Below, piece after piece: positions 23,445-35,700 of a DNA stretch of 64,000 nt. The notes below the pieces were generated by a model. It did not search any database, was not told the origin of the DNA, and was given only the letters and a program-made list of their open reading frames with translations. A program made the translations under genes and the position numbers. Location of the stretch: the NCBI GenBank assembly GCA_950097015.1, contig CATNEN010000041.1, positions 186,001 through 250,000 of the forward strand, given 5' to 3'. Position 1 is the stretch's first letter, and the number at the start of each line of letters is the position of its first letter. The DNA comes from Macrostomum hystrix. Lineage: Eukaryota > Platyhelminthes > Macrostomidae.

Positions 23445-25990
23445 TTAACCTCTTCCGATCTGATCCAGTTTGTGCAACATATCCGTTCCGGTCGGAATGG
23501 TACGCAGAGCTTACCATAGACTACTCTCGCTTTTGCCGAGGGCATAGACATTCCAGTCTGCTAGAATTTTGGAATGGGTCTAGAGGGCTTGAGAAAAGCA
23601 GCAGAAAAATTTCTTCATGTGTGTATACTAACCAATGTGCATAATGGCATCGGTATACCACTGTAAAATCCGTCTATGGTCTGGGGTCTTGACCATAGAG
23701 TAGTTAGCTATCGAAAATACTACATGTAGTGTATGTCACGATTTTTGTCTCACTACGCCTTCAAGTTAAGAAACTGTTCTTCTTCCCATGTACTACGCGT
23801 ACTAATAGTTGCTCAATCTTGCCAGGCTAGCATCAACCACAGTTCATTAGACAGCAGCGATTTTTTTAATAACTCTAAAACTAAATATGCAAATGGAAGA
23901 GCTAATGACGTCGGATGATGAGGAATCGATTGTCTTGGATGAGGCGTCTGATGTCATGGAGACAGGTGATGAAGAACCGACCGACGAGATGCCATGACGT
24001 CCTGCTATCGCTGAGATTGACGTCTCTGATAGTGAAACAGAGTTTCTTGGCACACCTGGCCTTAATCCTGGAATCGAAGTTCCCGTTAATGTTGAGCAAT
24101 CCACTTCATTTTTTCTTGGCCTCTTTCTACCCGACGCTTTGTTTGACGATTTAGCTAAATGGACTAACCGAAGAGCCGAGGCCGTAATCCATTCAACGCC
24201 TGCTGAGGACCTCCCTGTGAGTTATCAGAAATGGATCGATTGTAGCAAGAATGAAGTAAAGAAGGTAATCGGGATGTACCTCTACATGGGCAGCAACAAG
24301 AAGGCCGAGATGAACCAGTACTGGTGCATGGACAGCTACTATTCGACTCCATTCTTTCAAATCCCTGAAGCGCTCATCAGGGATCGCTTCAAGCAGCTGC
24401 TCGGTCTGCTTCGCTTTTACGATTGCGCTCAGGGTCCGGCTCCGGGCGATCCGTTGTTTAAGATCCGTCCTTTGCTGGACAATCTTTAGACAGCTGTGCA
24501 TGAATGTCTACATGCCGGAGGAGGATATAAGCATCGACGAGTCACTGGTGCTGTACAAGGGGCGCCTGCGCTTCAAGCAGTATATCCCAACGAAGCGCGC
24601 CAAGTACGGCATCAAGCTGTACTGCGCCTGTGAAGCCGAGACGGGGGTATCTTTACAACTTTCGCGTCCACTCAACCCCGGTGGAGAATCGCGGGTTCGA
24701 CGAAGATCTACAAGAAAACCACCTGTCTTTTAGTGAGAAGATTGTCGTGGAGCTGTGCCGAGATCTCCTGCATAAAGGCTATCGAGTATTTGTTGACAAG
24801 TGGTTTGGCTCTTATCGGCTCGCTGAGTACTTGCTGACTCGAGGAACTAATCTGACCTGCACTATCCGGTCCGATCGTGGTGTGCCGATTGAACTCAGAC
24901 AGTCGAATGTGCCACCGAATGATGTTGGCTTCATGCGCAACGGCTCCGTGCTTGTAGCTAAAATAGTAGAGAGAAAAGAGAGCGGCCTGAAGACTCTGTA
25001 CCTACTGGATACGAAGGAGGCGGCTTCCAGAGTGCCAGTCAGACGCATCATCCGTGGTGGAGGAGAAGCCATCGTGCAGAAGTGCAGATCTGCATTGACC
25101 TACAACCGATGCATGGGCGGCGTTGACCGAATGGATGGTCACATGCAGCCTCATCAACCTGGCAGAAAAACCACGAAGTGGTTTCTGAAGCTTGGTCTGC
25201 ACATGTTCCTGCAAATGGTTCGGAATGCTTGGATTGTGTACTGTCGGTGTGGCGGGCGGAAGGTTTTTTCCAAGTTTCTGGAGGCCAGCATTCGCGAATT
25301 GGTGCAGTGCACTGGAGGGAGTAGAAAGCGACCGGCTGCTGTAACTCTGGCAGTCCAGGCAATCGGTCTGATCGGCCCGCACTTTCCAACAAAAATAACG
25401 GCTCGCGAGAGTCAACTGAGACCTACGAAGCGGTGCCGCGTCTGCTATCGAGCTGGAAGCAGCAAGCGTACAATCTACTGCTGCCCGGAGTGCCCAGGTG
25501 CGCCTGGTCTGTGCCTGGAAGGCTGCTTTCAAGAATGGCACGCCTAGTTGCAGTCCGATTGATTAACTGCAAGCGTTAAAAACTTAATACAAGTATTATC
25601 GAATTGTTGCGAGACTAAATTAAATTCAACCGTTTTTAACACGTTTTCAGTTTCAATTAGCTTAAAAAAAACTATTGCCAGAATAATTATTATAACTCAA
25701 CCAGTCTAATATAGCAGAATTTAACCAGTGTTATGTAGCATATTTTAACCTTTCACATAGCCTAATTCGATATATCCTAAAGCGTACTGCAACCTGTCTT
25801 TGAATACAAAAATGGAAAAATATTGTTGTATGGAGAATATACGAGTATGCTTGGGTAAGCCCTGCTTACCATGACGACCGGAACGGATAAACATTTTTGG
25901 CCATAGACACTAATTTGCTTGCCTGGGCCAGACTGGAATTGGTGTGTCTACGTGGTAAGCAGTGCATACCATCAGACTTTTGGAGGTTAA
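23445..25990 (+). mobile_element. piggyBac DNA transposon, decayed
   Basis: The element runs from TTAA (23445-23448) followed by CCTC to GAGG followed by TTAA (25987-25990). That is the TTAA target duplication of piggyBac with matching terminal CCTC/GAGG. Subterminal inverted sequences are also visible: TATCCGTTCCGGTCG near 23480 has its reverse complement near 25880, extending through a diverged ATGGTA-GC-GCTTAC segment, and ATTCCAGTCTG near 23550 is mirrored near 25935. Total 2546 bp, with a transposase frame inside. Confidence 0.9.
23887..25547 (+). pseudogene. piggyBac transposase, interrupted
   Basis: DDE transposase of the piggyBac family, normally cutting and pasting at TTAA. From the ATG at 23887 there is an acidic N-terminus typical of the family, a TGA at 23995-23997 in frame, then continuous frame through FDDLAKWTNRRAE and DRFKQLLGLLRFYD. 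Two frame breaks follow, near 24493 (TTT run) and at the G5 run 24653-24657. Removing one base at each would reconnect the frame. Catalytic-region motifs are present: DISIDESLVLYKGR, VFVDKWFGSYRLAEYL and YNRCMGGVDRMDG. The C-terminal Cys-rich domain (CRVC, CCPECPG, CLEGC) ends at the TAG at 25545-25547. As written it cannot make a full transposase. Confidence 0.9.
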
Positions 25991-27221
25991 TCCATCTACA
26001 GAGATTAGCAATATTTATAACTGCATAAAGCTTCAAATGAAACAGCTACAATAAGCAAATTGAATGGCTTCGCATTTTACCCAGCATTTGTTTGACTTTA
26101 CCACAAGAGCAAAAATGTAACAATTTTTTATATCTTATATCATTAAATAGAAGTTAAACAATTTGCACTATAATACCCGAGTGTAATATAAAATCATTCT
26201 CACAAGGCGAGTGGCATAGTAAAAAGCAGTAGAGCAGCATGGCGGACCAATCAAAATGCTCAGCTCATTGGCCAGCTTGTTTGCCTGTGCGATCTCACTC
26301 ACCCCTTCGTGCTCTCTGCACAGGCGGTGCGGACCCGCCCTTTTCGCCATTTCCAACTCTTCCAAAGCCGGCCGGCTACACCCCGTCTCTCTCCTGCCCC
26401 CCTTGGCCGAGCACGCGGTCTAAGTGAAATGCGAAGCCCAGGCGCCACATGGCTTGACGTAAATCGCAGAGCCTCTCTTTCTCCGCAGTGCAGCCACCCC
26501 CACCAGCGCCAGCACGCTGTGTCTTCACTCTGTCTGTGCGGCTGCACACCCCCTCACCCACCACTCAGTAGGTGCTCTCCCTCTCTCCTTTCTACTTTTC
26601 TCTCTTTTGCTACTCCGAATTTCACAGCCCACCTGCGGGCAATTCGAGAGCTTTCTTTGCGCACGCCGCCCCATGCGCTGCCCCCCTCACGCCTATCTCG
26701 GCCCTAAGGCTCGGTGCTCGTGCTTCGCAGTGCTAAGACAGCCTTTTCCTTGGAAATAAATTATCGCCAAGTCGCCTTGGCTCGCTGTTGCCCTTTCCAG
26801 CCAGTTCCGTTTTTCCTGTTTCCACGTAACAAAACTGCACTTGGAACCTGCAGCATTACCGCTTAGTTCTGCTACCCCTGATCCAACATTCCTGACCGGA
26901 GCCTTCCCGCCCGCCAACCATCCCCAGTCCGTTCGCTCTCACGGCGGCCTCTCGCTAGACGTCCGCAAGCGGCAGCTAGAGCCCAGCCGGCTGCGAGTGT
27001 CCCGCGCCTGCTATGTGGCAGTGGACCCCGGCAGCGCTAGCAGCCTAGTCAGGAGACTCGGCCGCGCCACCCTCACCTCCCTGCTGGACTTGGCCCGCCA
27101 GCCACAGCCACCCCAGCCAGAGCAGAAGCCACCCGCCCAAAAGGCACCGGGCGTGCCCCGCGACGTCACACAAGAGTCGTTCCTCTGCCTGTCTCCGTCG
27201 CCGTCAAGCCAAGCGGTTGCC
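25991..27221. other. Upstream region of the PALS1-like gene
   Basis: AT-rich to about 26160, then GC-richer with two CCAAT-type boxes (CCAATCA near 26244, reverse ATTGG near 26269). From 26760 the frame of the PALS1 first exon is open without an ATG until 27222, so this part may be 5' UTR or extra coding sequence joined from an unseen upstream exon. Confidence 0.45.
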
Positions 27222-30200
27222 ATGGAGATGCAGATAATTAGCGGCGGTGGCGGCGCCTCGACCAACGGTAACGCCCTGGACACCCGCGGACTGGTAGCGG
27301 AGATCCAGCGAAGCCAGGCGGCCAAGAAGCAGCGCTACGATGAGGAGGAGATGCTGCGCAGGTCACTGCGTGAGTCAGAACGGCTGCGCCGGCTGAAGCG
27401 GGGCGCCGCCGCTCCGGCTGCCGCCTCCGTCATCGGCGAGGAGAATGTCGGCTTCGACCACAGCGAAGCTGCCGCTACAGCTGCGGCGGTCGCCGCATCG
27501 GCTGCAGCTGCTCGGCCACCGGCCACCGGCGACGAGGTTCGCGACCTCCTGCAACTCATCCGAGACGAAGGCATCGACATTGACGCCGACGAGGGTGAAG
27601 GCTGTCTGGCCGCGCTCGCCGAGTCGCCGCGGTTTGACGCCATCCTCCGCCTGCAGGCGCTGGCGGCTGCCGGCCGCGTCGTGGCAGGACGCTCAGCTAG
27701 TCGAGACGCCATCGGTGCGGCCGCAGCCGCCGATGCAGCGGTCGCCACCGTCGCGACGTCGTCCAACTCGAGGAAAGAGATGTCGCAATCGGCCGCCGAG
27801 TTCCGCCGCCTGCTGGCCGGGCCGCACCTGCGGTCGCTGCTGCAGGCACACGACCTCGCGCTGGCGGCCTTGCAGCCTCCCGCTGCTCCGGCAGCCCAAG
27901 CAAAGCCAGCAGCTCCGGTGACAACGGAGCAAAAGAAGCCGCGCCATGCAGCACCTCCACCGCCTCCACCGACGTCTTCCCAGGCACAGCAGCCGCCACA
28001 CCAGCAGCAGCAGCAGCAGCAGCAGTTTCAATGCTTCGAGGAGCTGATTGTTGAGGACGGTGTTCAGTTCAAACGGGTGGTGCTGTTCAAGGACGGAAAC
28101 CGACCGCTGGTGAGTTCATGCTTATCAATGCACCACTTCAGGATTTGAGCATTGCAGTTATCCCAAGTGCAATCATCCACGCTCACCTGGCCTTCGCAGG
28201 GTGCGACAATCAAGAATGAAGGCGACTCGGTGGTGGTCAGCCGTGTCGTCTGCGGCGGCATCTGCCAGCAGACCGGGCTGCTGCGTGAAGGCGACGAGCT
28301 TCTGACGGCCAACGATATCGAGCTGCGCGGCAAGAATGTCAACGAGGTCTACGAGATCCTGGTGAGCCGCGAGGGGCGTGGGAATATTTTATCAGTTCTG
28401 AATCCCCTGCTTCACAATCCCCATTCGGCCTAAATTGCTTTCCTCTAGCAACGGATGTCGGGCCAGCTGACCTTCTTTGTCCTGCCGGCTGCGGACTACC
28501 GGCCGCCCACGCAGCCCTCTGGCCCTGACGGCCTGACCCTGCGCGCCCTGTTCACCTACAACCCTCTGGAGGACTTCTACAACCCCTGCAAGGACCTGGG
28601 CCTGGACTTCACCCTAGGCGACATCATCCACGTGGCCAGCCGGGACGACCCCAACTGGTGGCAGGGCTGGCGCGAGGGCCACCGTCAGGAGGACGGCCTG
28701 GCAAGGATTTTCCCTTCACCAGAGTTCCAGCGACAGCGTGAGTGCATCAGCATCTGCCTGCAGCCGCAGGAGGACGAGGAGCCGTCTGGCTGCTGCCCTG
28801 GACTGTCCGGCTACTCGCCCGCCACGTGAGAAGGGGCAGAATTGCTTTCTGGGAAACTCCGACACCTTTGTTTGTGGCCGGCGTCTCAGTATGTGCCGAT
28901 TTAAGACTTCTCATTTGATGGGATATTTCAGGTTCTCATTTGATTGGATATTTCAGCTCCTCATTTGATGGGGTATTTCAGCTTCTCAGTTGATGGGTTT
29001 TCGACACGCTTAGTGACACCGTTATATTAATCTAAAATATACTCTAACATCACATGTTGCTGTACGCAGCGTGGAGGCACCGCAGCGGCGGCCCTTCTAC
29101 GAGCGCCAGGCCCGCCTGCTGCCACAGCCGCTGCGCCGCCGGCCGCTGGTCCTGGTTGGGCCGCCTGGGGTCGGTCGTCACGAGCTGCGAGTCCGCCTGG
29201 TCGAGTCCGACCCCAGCCGCTTCGCCTCGGCGGTGCCGCACACGACCCGAGCCGCCAAGCCGGAGGAGGCGGACGGCAAGGACTATTGGTTCGTCAGCAA
29301 GCAGGAGTTCCAGCGGTTGCGCTCCGAAGGTGCTTTCATCGAAACTGGTCAGTTTGAAAACGACCTGTACGGCACCAGCGTTGAGAGCATCCAGAAGGTC
29401 GTGGGCGAGGGCAAAGTCTGCGTCCTCACCTTGCAGCCCGAGAACCTTGAGGCCCTGCGAAAACCACCCGGCCCGCCTCATGCCATACGCCGTGTTTGTC
29501 AGCCAGCCCAGCACCGACCGGCTGCGGGCGCTGCGGCGAAAACTGGCCGGCAATTCGCAGCACACTCCCGACCCCTCCGTGAGCTGCTGCTATCACTCTA
29601 TGGTTACTGCCTGTCACTTTATGGTTGCTGCCTGTCACTCTTTATGTGCTGCCTGTCTCTCTCTATGTTTGCTGTCTGTCACTCTATGTTTACTGCCTGT
29701 CACTCTATGGTTGCTGTATGTCACTCTTTATGTGCTGCCTGACTCTCTCTATAGGTGCTGCCTGTCACTCTGTGGGTGCTGCCTGTCACTCTGTGGGTGC
29801 TGCCTGTCACTCTGTGGGTGCTGCCTGTCACTCTGTGGGTGCTGCCTGTCACTCTGTGGGTGCTGCCTGTCACTCTGTTGGTGCTGCCTGTCACTCTGTG
29901 GGTGCTGCCTGTCACTCTGTGGGTGCTGCCTGTCACTCTGTGGGTGCTGCCTGTCACTCTGTGGGTGCTGCCTGTCACTCTGTGGGTGCTGCCTGTCACT
30001 CTGTGGGTGCTGCCTGTCACTCTGTGGGTGCTGCCTGTCACTCTGTGGGTGCTGCCTGTCACTCTGTGGGTGCTGCCTGTTAGGTTGCCTGTCCATCGGT
30101 GCAGAAAGGTTCTTCTCTCTCGTATCAGGCACATGATCTTCTACAAGTATCTACCTCATACGTTGGTATCTGTCACTCGGAATCTGTCACACCATCCTCC

Positions 30201-30435
30201 TCCTCCCCGCCCATCCCAGGACGAGGAGCTGCGCGGCATTGTGGAGCTGGGCCGCAGCATGGAGGAGTCCCACGGCCACCTGTTCGACTTTGCTCTGGTG
30301 CACACGGACCTGGCGGCTGCGCACAACCAGCTGCTGGGCCAGGTGTCTCGGCTCGAGCGCGAGCCCCAGTGGGTGCCCGCCTCCTGGCTGCTGGCAGATG
30401 CTGACCCGGCCGAGGACTTGGACACCGCCTTTTAA
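27222..30435 (+). CDS. PALS1: PALS1/Stardust-type MAGUK (L27-PDZ-SH3-GK)
   Basis: Membrane-associated guanylate kinase-like scaffold. In animals PALS1 binds Crumbs through PDZ-SH3-GK and PATJ through L27, at epithelial apical junctions. Exons: 27222-28109, 28200-28361, 28449-28825, 29070-29578, 30220-30435, all GT-AG with matching phases. Exon 1 starts at ATG in GCCATGG. It has a basic helix (RRSLRESERLRRLKR), Ala-rich and Gln-rich low complexity, and two L27-like stretches (EVRDLLQLIRDEG; FRRLLAGPHLRSLLQAHD). Exons 1-2 give the PDZ (PLGATIKNEGDSVVVSRV, GLLREGDELL). Exon 3 gives the SH3 (LRALFTYNP, DPNWWQGWRE). Exons 4-5 give the GK (LVLVGPPGVGRHELR, FASAVPHTTR, NLYGTS-like DLYGTS), ending EPQWVPASWLL. 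One break: the exon total is one base over a multiple of three, with a frame change at the A4 run 29460-29463. The rest looks intact, so an assembly error is likely. Polyadenylation signal at 30618. Confidence 0.92.
28876..28997. repeat. Short 24-bp repeat in PALS1 intron 3
   Basis: Three to four copies of a unit containing TTCTCATTTGATGGGATATT followed by TCAG. Confidence 0.85.
29590..30083. repeat. Minisatellite in PALS1 intron 4, 21-bp unit
   Basis: About 23 copies built on GTCACTCTGTGGGTGCTGCC plus T. The left third is degenerate and the right two thirds nearly homogeneous. It begins about 11 bp after the 5' splice site at 29579 and fills the intron that splits the GK domain. Long open frames on both strands are artefacts of a unit divisible by three. 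Confidence 0.95.
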
Positions 30436-30617
30436 GAGGAACTCTCGACCGAATTCACTCCTGTTGTCTGCACCATTGCCATTGCACTGGGGCCGCTGCA
30501 GACCATTTGTACACAATTTGGGATCTGCAGGTGGAACCCGGGATTAGGGATAGAAATCCCTGATTGGATAATAGAAACCGGGATTGTTGATTGAAATCCT
30601 TGATCTTCTGAGTCCAA

Positions 30618-30623
30618 AATAAA
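30618..30623 (+). terminator. Polyadenylation signal for the PALS1-like gene
   Basis: AATAAA about 185 bp after the stop codon, followed by GT/T-rich sequence. Confidence 0.7.
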
Positions 30624-31192
30624 AGTGCAACTGTACTATTACGCGCCCCATCGCCCGCTTGCCAGGCCCCTCAGCTGGCGGGCTGCCGCCCCTTCCACTG
30701 TCTTTGGCTGGCCAAAACTGCTGATCAAATTGTGTCACCAGAGACTAAATTAATCAGTTTTCACTTTTTGTACTTCGATAAGTATTGCATGCCCTGTAAT
30801 CCCAGTTACTGTATTGCTGTAATGCTGTAAACTGCCCATTCCAATGGCCTGGCTTTCTAGCCTTCATAGTCAGTCAATGTGTGCTCATTCCACATCTGCT
30901 TACCGAAATGACCCCAAATTGATGATTTTTCACCATTCAGAATCTGAGCTAGCAGAGTTCCAGTTGTGATTATGGAGAATCTTGGATTCCAGTGTTTTTC
31001 TCACTGCTTATTTGAAAATAGACGGACCTGTAATTACTCCGCTTGGCTCTGCCCAATCAGAACCATTTTGCCGAGACACTTTTGCTTCCTAACTTTGCCT
31101 GAGGGCCAAATTTTCACTTCCGAAATCAGCTGCCTCACCACCTGACCGGTGCAGACTTCAACCTGCGCTTCGTTATTTGCTATCAGTACTGA
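30624..31192. other. Intergenic spacer between the two MAGUK genes
   Basis: Unique, no exon recognised on either strand. Confidence 0.5.
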
Positions 31193-32095
31193 GTGTGTGT
31201 GAGTGTGTGTGTGTGTGAGTATTGCTGTGTGTGTGAGTGTGTGTGTGTGTGAGTATTGCTGTGTGTGTGAGTGTGTGAGTATTGCTGTGTGTGTGAGTGT
31301 GTGTGAGTGTGTGTGTGTGTGTGAGTATTGCTGTGTGTGTGTGTGTGTGAGTATTGCTGTGTGTGTGAGTGTGTGTGAGTGTGTGTGTGTGTGTGAGTAT
31401 TGCTGTGTGTGTGAGTGTGTGTGAGTGTGTGTGTGTGTGTGAGTATTGCTGTGTGTGTGAGTGTGTGTGTGAGTGTGTGTGTGTGTGAGTATTGCTGTGT
31501 ATGTGTGTGTGTGTGTATGTGTGTATGTGTGTGTGTATGTGTGTGTGTGTGTATGTGTGTGTGTATGTGTGAGTGTGTGTATGTGTGAGTGTGTGTATGT
31601 GTGTGTGTATGTGTGAGTGTGTGTATGTGTGAGTGTGTGTATGTGTGAGTGTGTGTATGTGTGAGTGTGTGTATGTGTGAGTGTGTGTATGTGTGAGTGT
31701 GTGTATGTGTGATTGTGTGTCTCTGTGTGTGTGAGTACGTGTCTGTGAGTGTGTGAGTGTGAGTCAGTGTGAGTGTGTGTATGTGTGAGTGTGTGTATGT
31801 GTGAGTGTGTGTATGTGTGAGTGTGTGTATGTGTGAGTGTGTGTATGTGTGAGTGTGTGTATGTGTGTGTGTATGTGTGAGTGTGTGTATGTGTGAGTGT
31901 GTGTATGTGTGATTGTGTGTCTCTGTGTGTGTGAGTACGTGTCTGTGAGTGTGTGAGTGTGAGTCAGTGTGAGTGTGTGTATGTGTGAGTGTGTGTATGT
32001 GTGAGTGTGTGTATGTGTGAGTGTGTGTATGTGTGAGTCTGTGAGTGTGTGTATGTGTGAGTGTGTGAGTGTGTGTATGTGTCAGTAGTGTGAGT
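31193..32095. repeat. 900-bp (TG)n-type microsatellite
   Basis: Long alternating purine-pyrimidine tract made of TG runs with regular GAG, TAT and TTGC interruptions. The left part repeats GTGTGAGTATTGCTGTGTG and the right part repeats GTATGTGTGAGTGT. A block of about 220 bp ending in CTCTGTGTGTGTGAGTACGT occurs twice (near 31720 and 31925). Such tracts can adopt Z-DNA. The 320-codon minus-strand HTHTH frame is an artefact. Confidence 0.97.
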
Positions 32096-32789
32096 GTATT
32101 TGGTCGTGCGCAATTTTGATCTGTAATGCACATGATGTGGCTCAACCGCAGTGACTCAAACGCAGTGTGACTCAGTCGAATGCAGTGATTTATGTGGTGT
32201 AGTGTTGAATAATGTCATTAGGTCGAAGTGAGAGCTTCGAACAATGTGCTTGGATAGTAAGCGCGAAGGGCAACATAGTTTCCGCGAATATTGAACTCTG
32301 CAACAGACGCAATCGACTTGTTATCATCACACAGCCCAGCCCAATTATTAAATGGAACATCTTTTCACTCTTAAGCATCTCAAACTTGAACAGATGTCAG
32401 ACTACTGTGAGTAGCTGGTGCGTGAATTTCTGCGCATCCCTGAGGCTGTAACTGTGTCCCTGATTCTAGACAAGTCTCTGCGGTGCCAGGGCTATGGCTT
32501 GTATGGGGACTGTACACTTGCGTGGGTAGCACTGCTGCTGACTGTCTTGCATTTGGCGCTAGCAGAGTTTGGCGCGAGCTAAAAATAGCGAAAAAACGGA
32601 CTCTGCTCTGCCCTTCTCTGCACATTTATACTCGGCACTAATAGCTGTTGTTTCTCAGCCCCAGTTTTTGCTTTACTTGCTCATCAGCAGAAATACAAAA
32701 GCGAAAAGCTGCTTCGAAGCTACGCCAAAAAGCAACAGCAGAACAGCAGGATTGGTCTAGCGGCTACCGCAGCCAGCTTAGCAGCTGCG
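32096..32789. other. Spacer upstream of the second MAGUK gene
   Basis: Unique DNA. No exon is certain. The frame of the downstream ATG stays open for some codons upstream, so a longer N-terminus is possible. It would hold the promoter or unseen 5' exons of the gene at 32790. Confidence 0.4.
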
Positions 32790-35700
32790 ATGGAACAGGA
32801 TTTGGAGTACATCAAGGTCACTGGCGGAAATGACGGTGAGGTCAACCCCAACGGCCCGCTTGATGAGGCCCCAGACCTGGCAGAAGAAGACATCCAGGGC
32901 GTCGAGGACGTCTGGGTGTACAAGGACACAAACAACAGATCACTGGTGAGGACTGGGGTGCAGATGCAGGGAGGGTAGAACAGGGACGGTAGGGCAGGAG
33001 ATTCAGGGAGGGTAGGGAAGGAGATGCAGGGAAGGTGGGGCAGCAGATGCAGGGAAGGTGGGGCAGGAGATTCAGGGAGGGTAGGGAAGGAGATGCAGGG
33101 AAGGTGGGGCAGCAGATGCAGGGAAGTTGGGGCAGGAGATTCAGGGAGGGTAGGGAAGGAGATGCAGGGAAGGTTGGGCAGGAGATTCAGGGAGGGTAGG
33201 GAAGGAGATGCAGGGAAGGTGGGGCAGGAGATACAGGGAAGGTGGGGCAGCAGATGCAGGGAAGGTGGGGCAGGAGATGCAGGGAGGGTAGGGAAGGAGA
33301 TGCTGGGAAGGTGGGGCAGGAGATTCAGGAAGGGTAGGGAAGGAGATGCAGGGAAGGTGGGGCAGGAGATTCAGGAGGGTAGGGAAGGAGATGCAGGGAA
33401 GGTGGGGCAGCAGATGCAGGGAAGGTGGGGCAGGAGATGCAGGGAAGGTGGGGCAGCAGATGCAGGGAAGGGGGGCAGCAGATTCAGGGAGGGTAGGGAA
33501 GGAGATGCAAGGAAGTTGGTGCAGGAGATTCAGCGAGGGTAGGGAAGGAGATGCTGGGAAGGTGGGGCAGGAGATGCAGGGAAGGTGGGGCAGGAGATGC
33601 AGGGAAGGTAGGGAAGGAGATGCAGGGAAGGTGGGGCAGGAGATGCAGGGAAGTTGGGGCAGGAGATTCAGGGAGGGTAGGGAAGGAGATGCAAGGAAGT
33701 TGGTGCAGGAGATTCAGCGAGGGTAGGGAAGGAGATGCTGGGAAGGTGGGGCAGGAGATGCAGGGAAGGTGGGGCAGGAGATGCAGGGAAGGTAGGGAAG
33801 GAGATGCAGGGAAGGTGGGGCAGGAGATGCAGGGAAGTTGGGGCAGGAGATTCAGAGAGGGTAGGGAAGGAGAGCTGGGAAGGTGGGGCAGGAGATTCAG
33901 GGAGGGTAGGGAAGGAGATGCAGGGAAGGTGGGGCAGGAGATGCAGGGAAGGTGGGGCAGCAGATGCAGGGAAGGGGGGCAGCAGATGCAGGGAGGGTAG
34001 GGAAGGAGATCAGGGAAGGTGGGGCAGGAGATGCAGGGAAGGTGGGGCAGCAGATGCAGGGAAGGTGGGGTAGGAGATGCAGGGAAGGTAGGGAAGGAGA
34101 TGCAGGGAAGGTGGGGCAGGAGATGCAGGGAAGTTGGGGCAGGAGATTCAGGGAGGGTAGGGAAGGAGAGCTGGGAAGGTGGGGCAGGAGATGCAGGGAA
34201 GTTGGGGCAGGAGATTCAGGGAGGGTAGGGAAGGAGAGCTGGGAAGGTGGGGCAGGAGATGCAGGGAAGGTGGGGCAGCAGATGCAGGGAAGGTGGGGCA
34301 GGAGATGCAGGGAAGGTGGGGCAGGAGATGCAGGGAAGGTGGGGCAGCAGATGCAGGGAAGGGGGGCAGCAGATTCAGGGAGGGTAGGGAAGGAGATGCA
34401 GGGAAGGTGGGGCAGGAGATACAGGGAAGGTGGGGCAGCAGTGCAGGGAAGGTGGGGCAGGAGATGCAGGGAAGGTGGGGCAGGAGATGCAGGGAGGGTA
34501 GGGAAAGAGATGCTGGGAAGGTGGGGCAGGAGATACAGGGAAGGTGGGGCAGCAGATGCAGGGAAGGTGGGGCAGGAGATGCAGGGAGGGTAGGGAAGGA
34601 GATGCTGGGAAGGTGGGGCAGGAGATTCAGGGAGGGTAGGGAAGAAGATGCAGGGAAGGTGGGGCAGGAGATACAGGGAAGGTGGGGCAGCAGTGCAGGG
34701 AAGGTGGGGCAGGAGATGCAGGGAAGGTGGGGCAGGAGATGCAGGGAGGGTAGGGAAGGAGATGCAGGGAAGGTGGGGCAGGAGATACAGGGAAGGTGGG
34801 GCAGGAGATGCAGGGAAGGTGGGGCAGGAGATGCAGGGAAAGTGGGGCAGCAGATGCAGACTTACTACGATATTCCAACTACTATCCTGCTGCGATTCCT
34901 TGAGATAGCCATGAGATTTCTCATGGACATGAGAGCTGTAGCAGCTGTGTTAAATGAAGCAAAATTGCAGCTGTCCCAGTTCCCCATGCTTTGTAATGCA
35001 GCTGCAGCAGTATTTTGCAGTATTGAAGCAAAATTGCAGCTGAAATCGTCGATTTTGATTTCTCCGTCATTTTCCCAACGCAGGGGCTGGTACTCAACAG
35101 TGAGCTAGAGGTCACTCATGTTATTTGCCGAGGTGCTAGCGATGGAAAAACTGCGTCGTGGCGACCGGCTGCTGTCTGTTGACGGCAAAGAGCTGGCTGA
35201 ACTGACTCAAGAACAATTGGCCTTCGTTCTGGTGAGAACTCAAGCGTACACTGACTATTGTGGTCTAATGTATTTGTGTAGATAGCAAAGCCCGGGGTTA
35301 GCACGAAAGCTAGAGCCGCAAACACTCTTAACGCGGTCCTCGCAAACAAACAGGTAGAACGAATTGTCTATGGGATATTTAGCTGCAACGGTCAAATACT
35401 AGTTTCTATATAATGAAAGTACAACACATAAAAGTACAACACATCACCCCCTGATCTCCGGATCACAAGAGATCAAGGTTCGTAACGGACCGGCGCCGAC
35501 TTCACCCTATTAGACCGTCGTGGTTCGGCATCCCGCTCGACAGCTCGCTCCACCCCAGGAGGCTGCGGTTGCGTGTCTGGTGCCGGGCGGACGTCAGCTA
35601 CGTGACGGGGAAGGCCATCGACCTCCACCGTAGACCCTTGTCCCTGGCCCGTCACGCGTCCCCTAGGCCACTCGTCGGTGCATCTGACGGCCGGCGGTTT

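Noticed and set aside
29721-30435. Frames reading VTLWVLP or HRVTGST repeats joined to the last PALS1 exon
   Set aside because: The 21-bp minisatellite is between a good donor at 29579 and acceptor at 30219, so it is intron.
31183-32145. 320-codon His/Thr-rich minus-strand frame
   Set aside because: Translation of a (TG)n tract.
32964-34858. Long plus-strand frames of Gly/Arg-rich repeats
   Set aside because: A 23-bp unit that cycles through frames, located within a well-supported intron of MAGUK-2.
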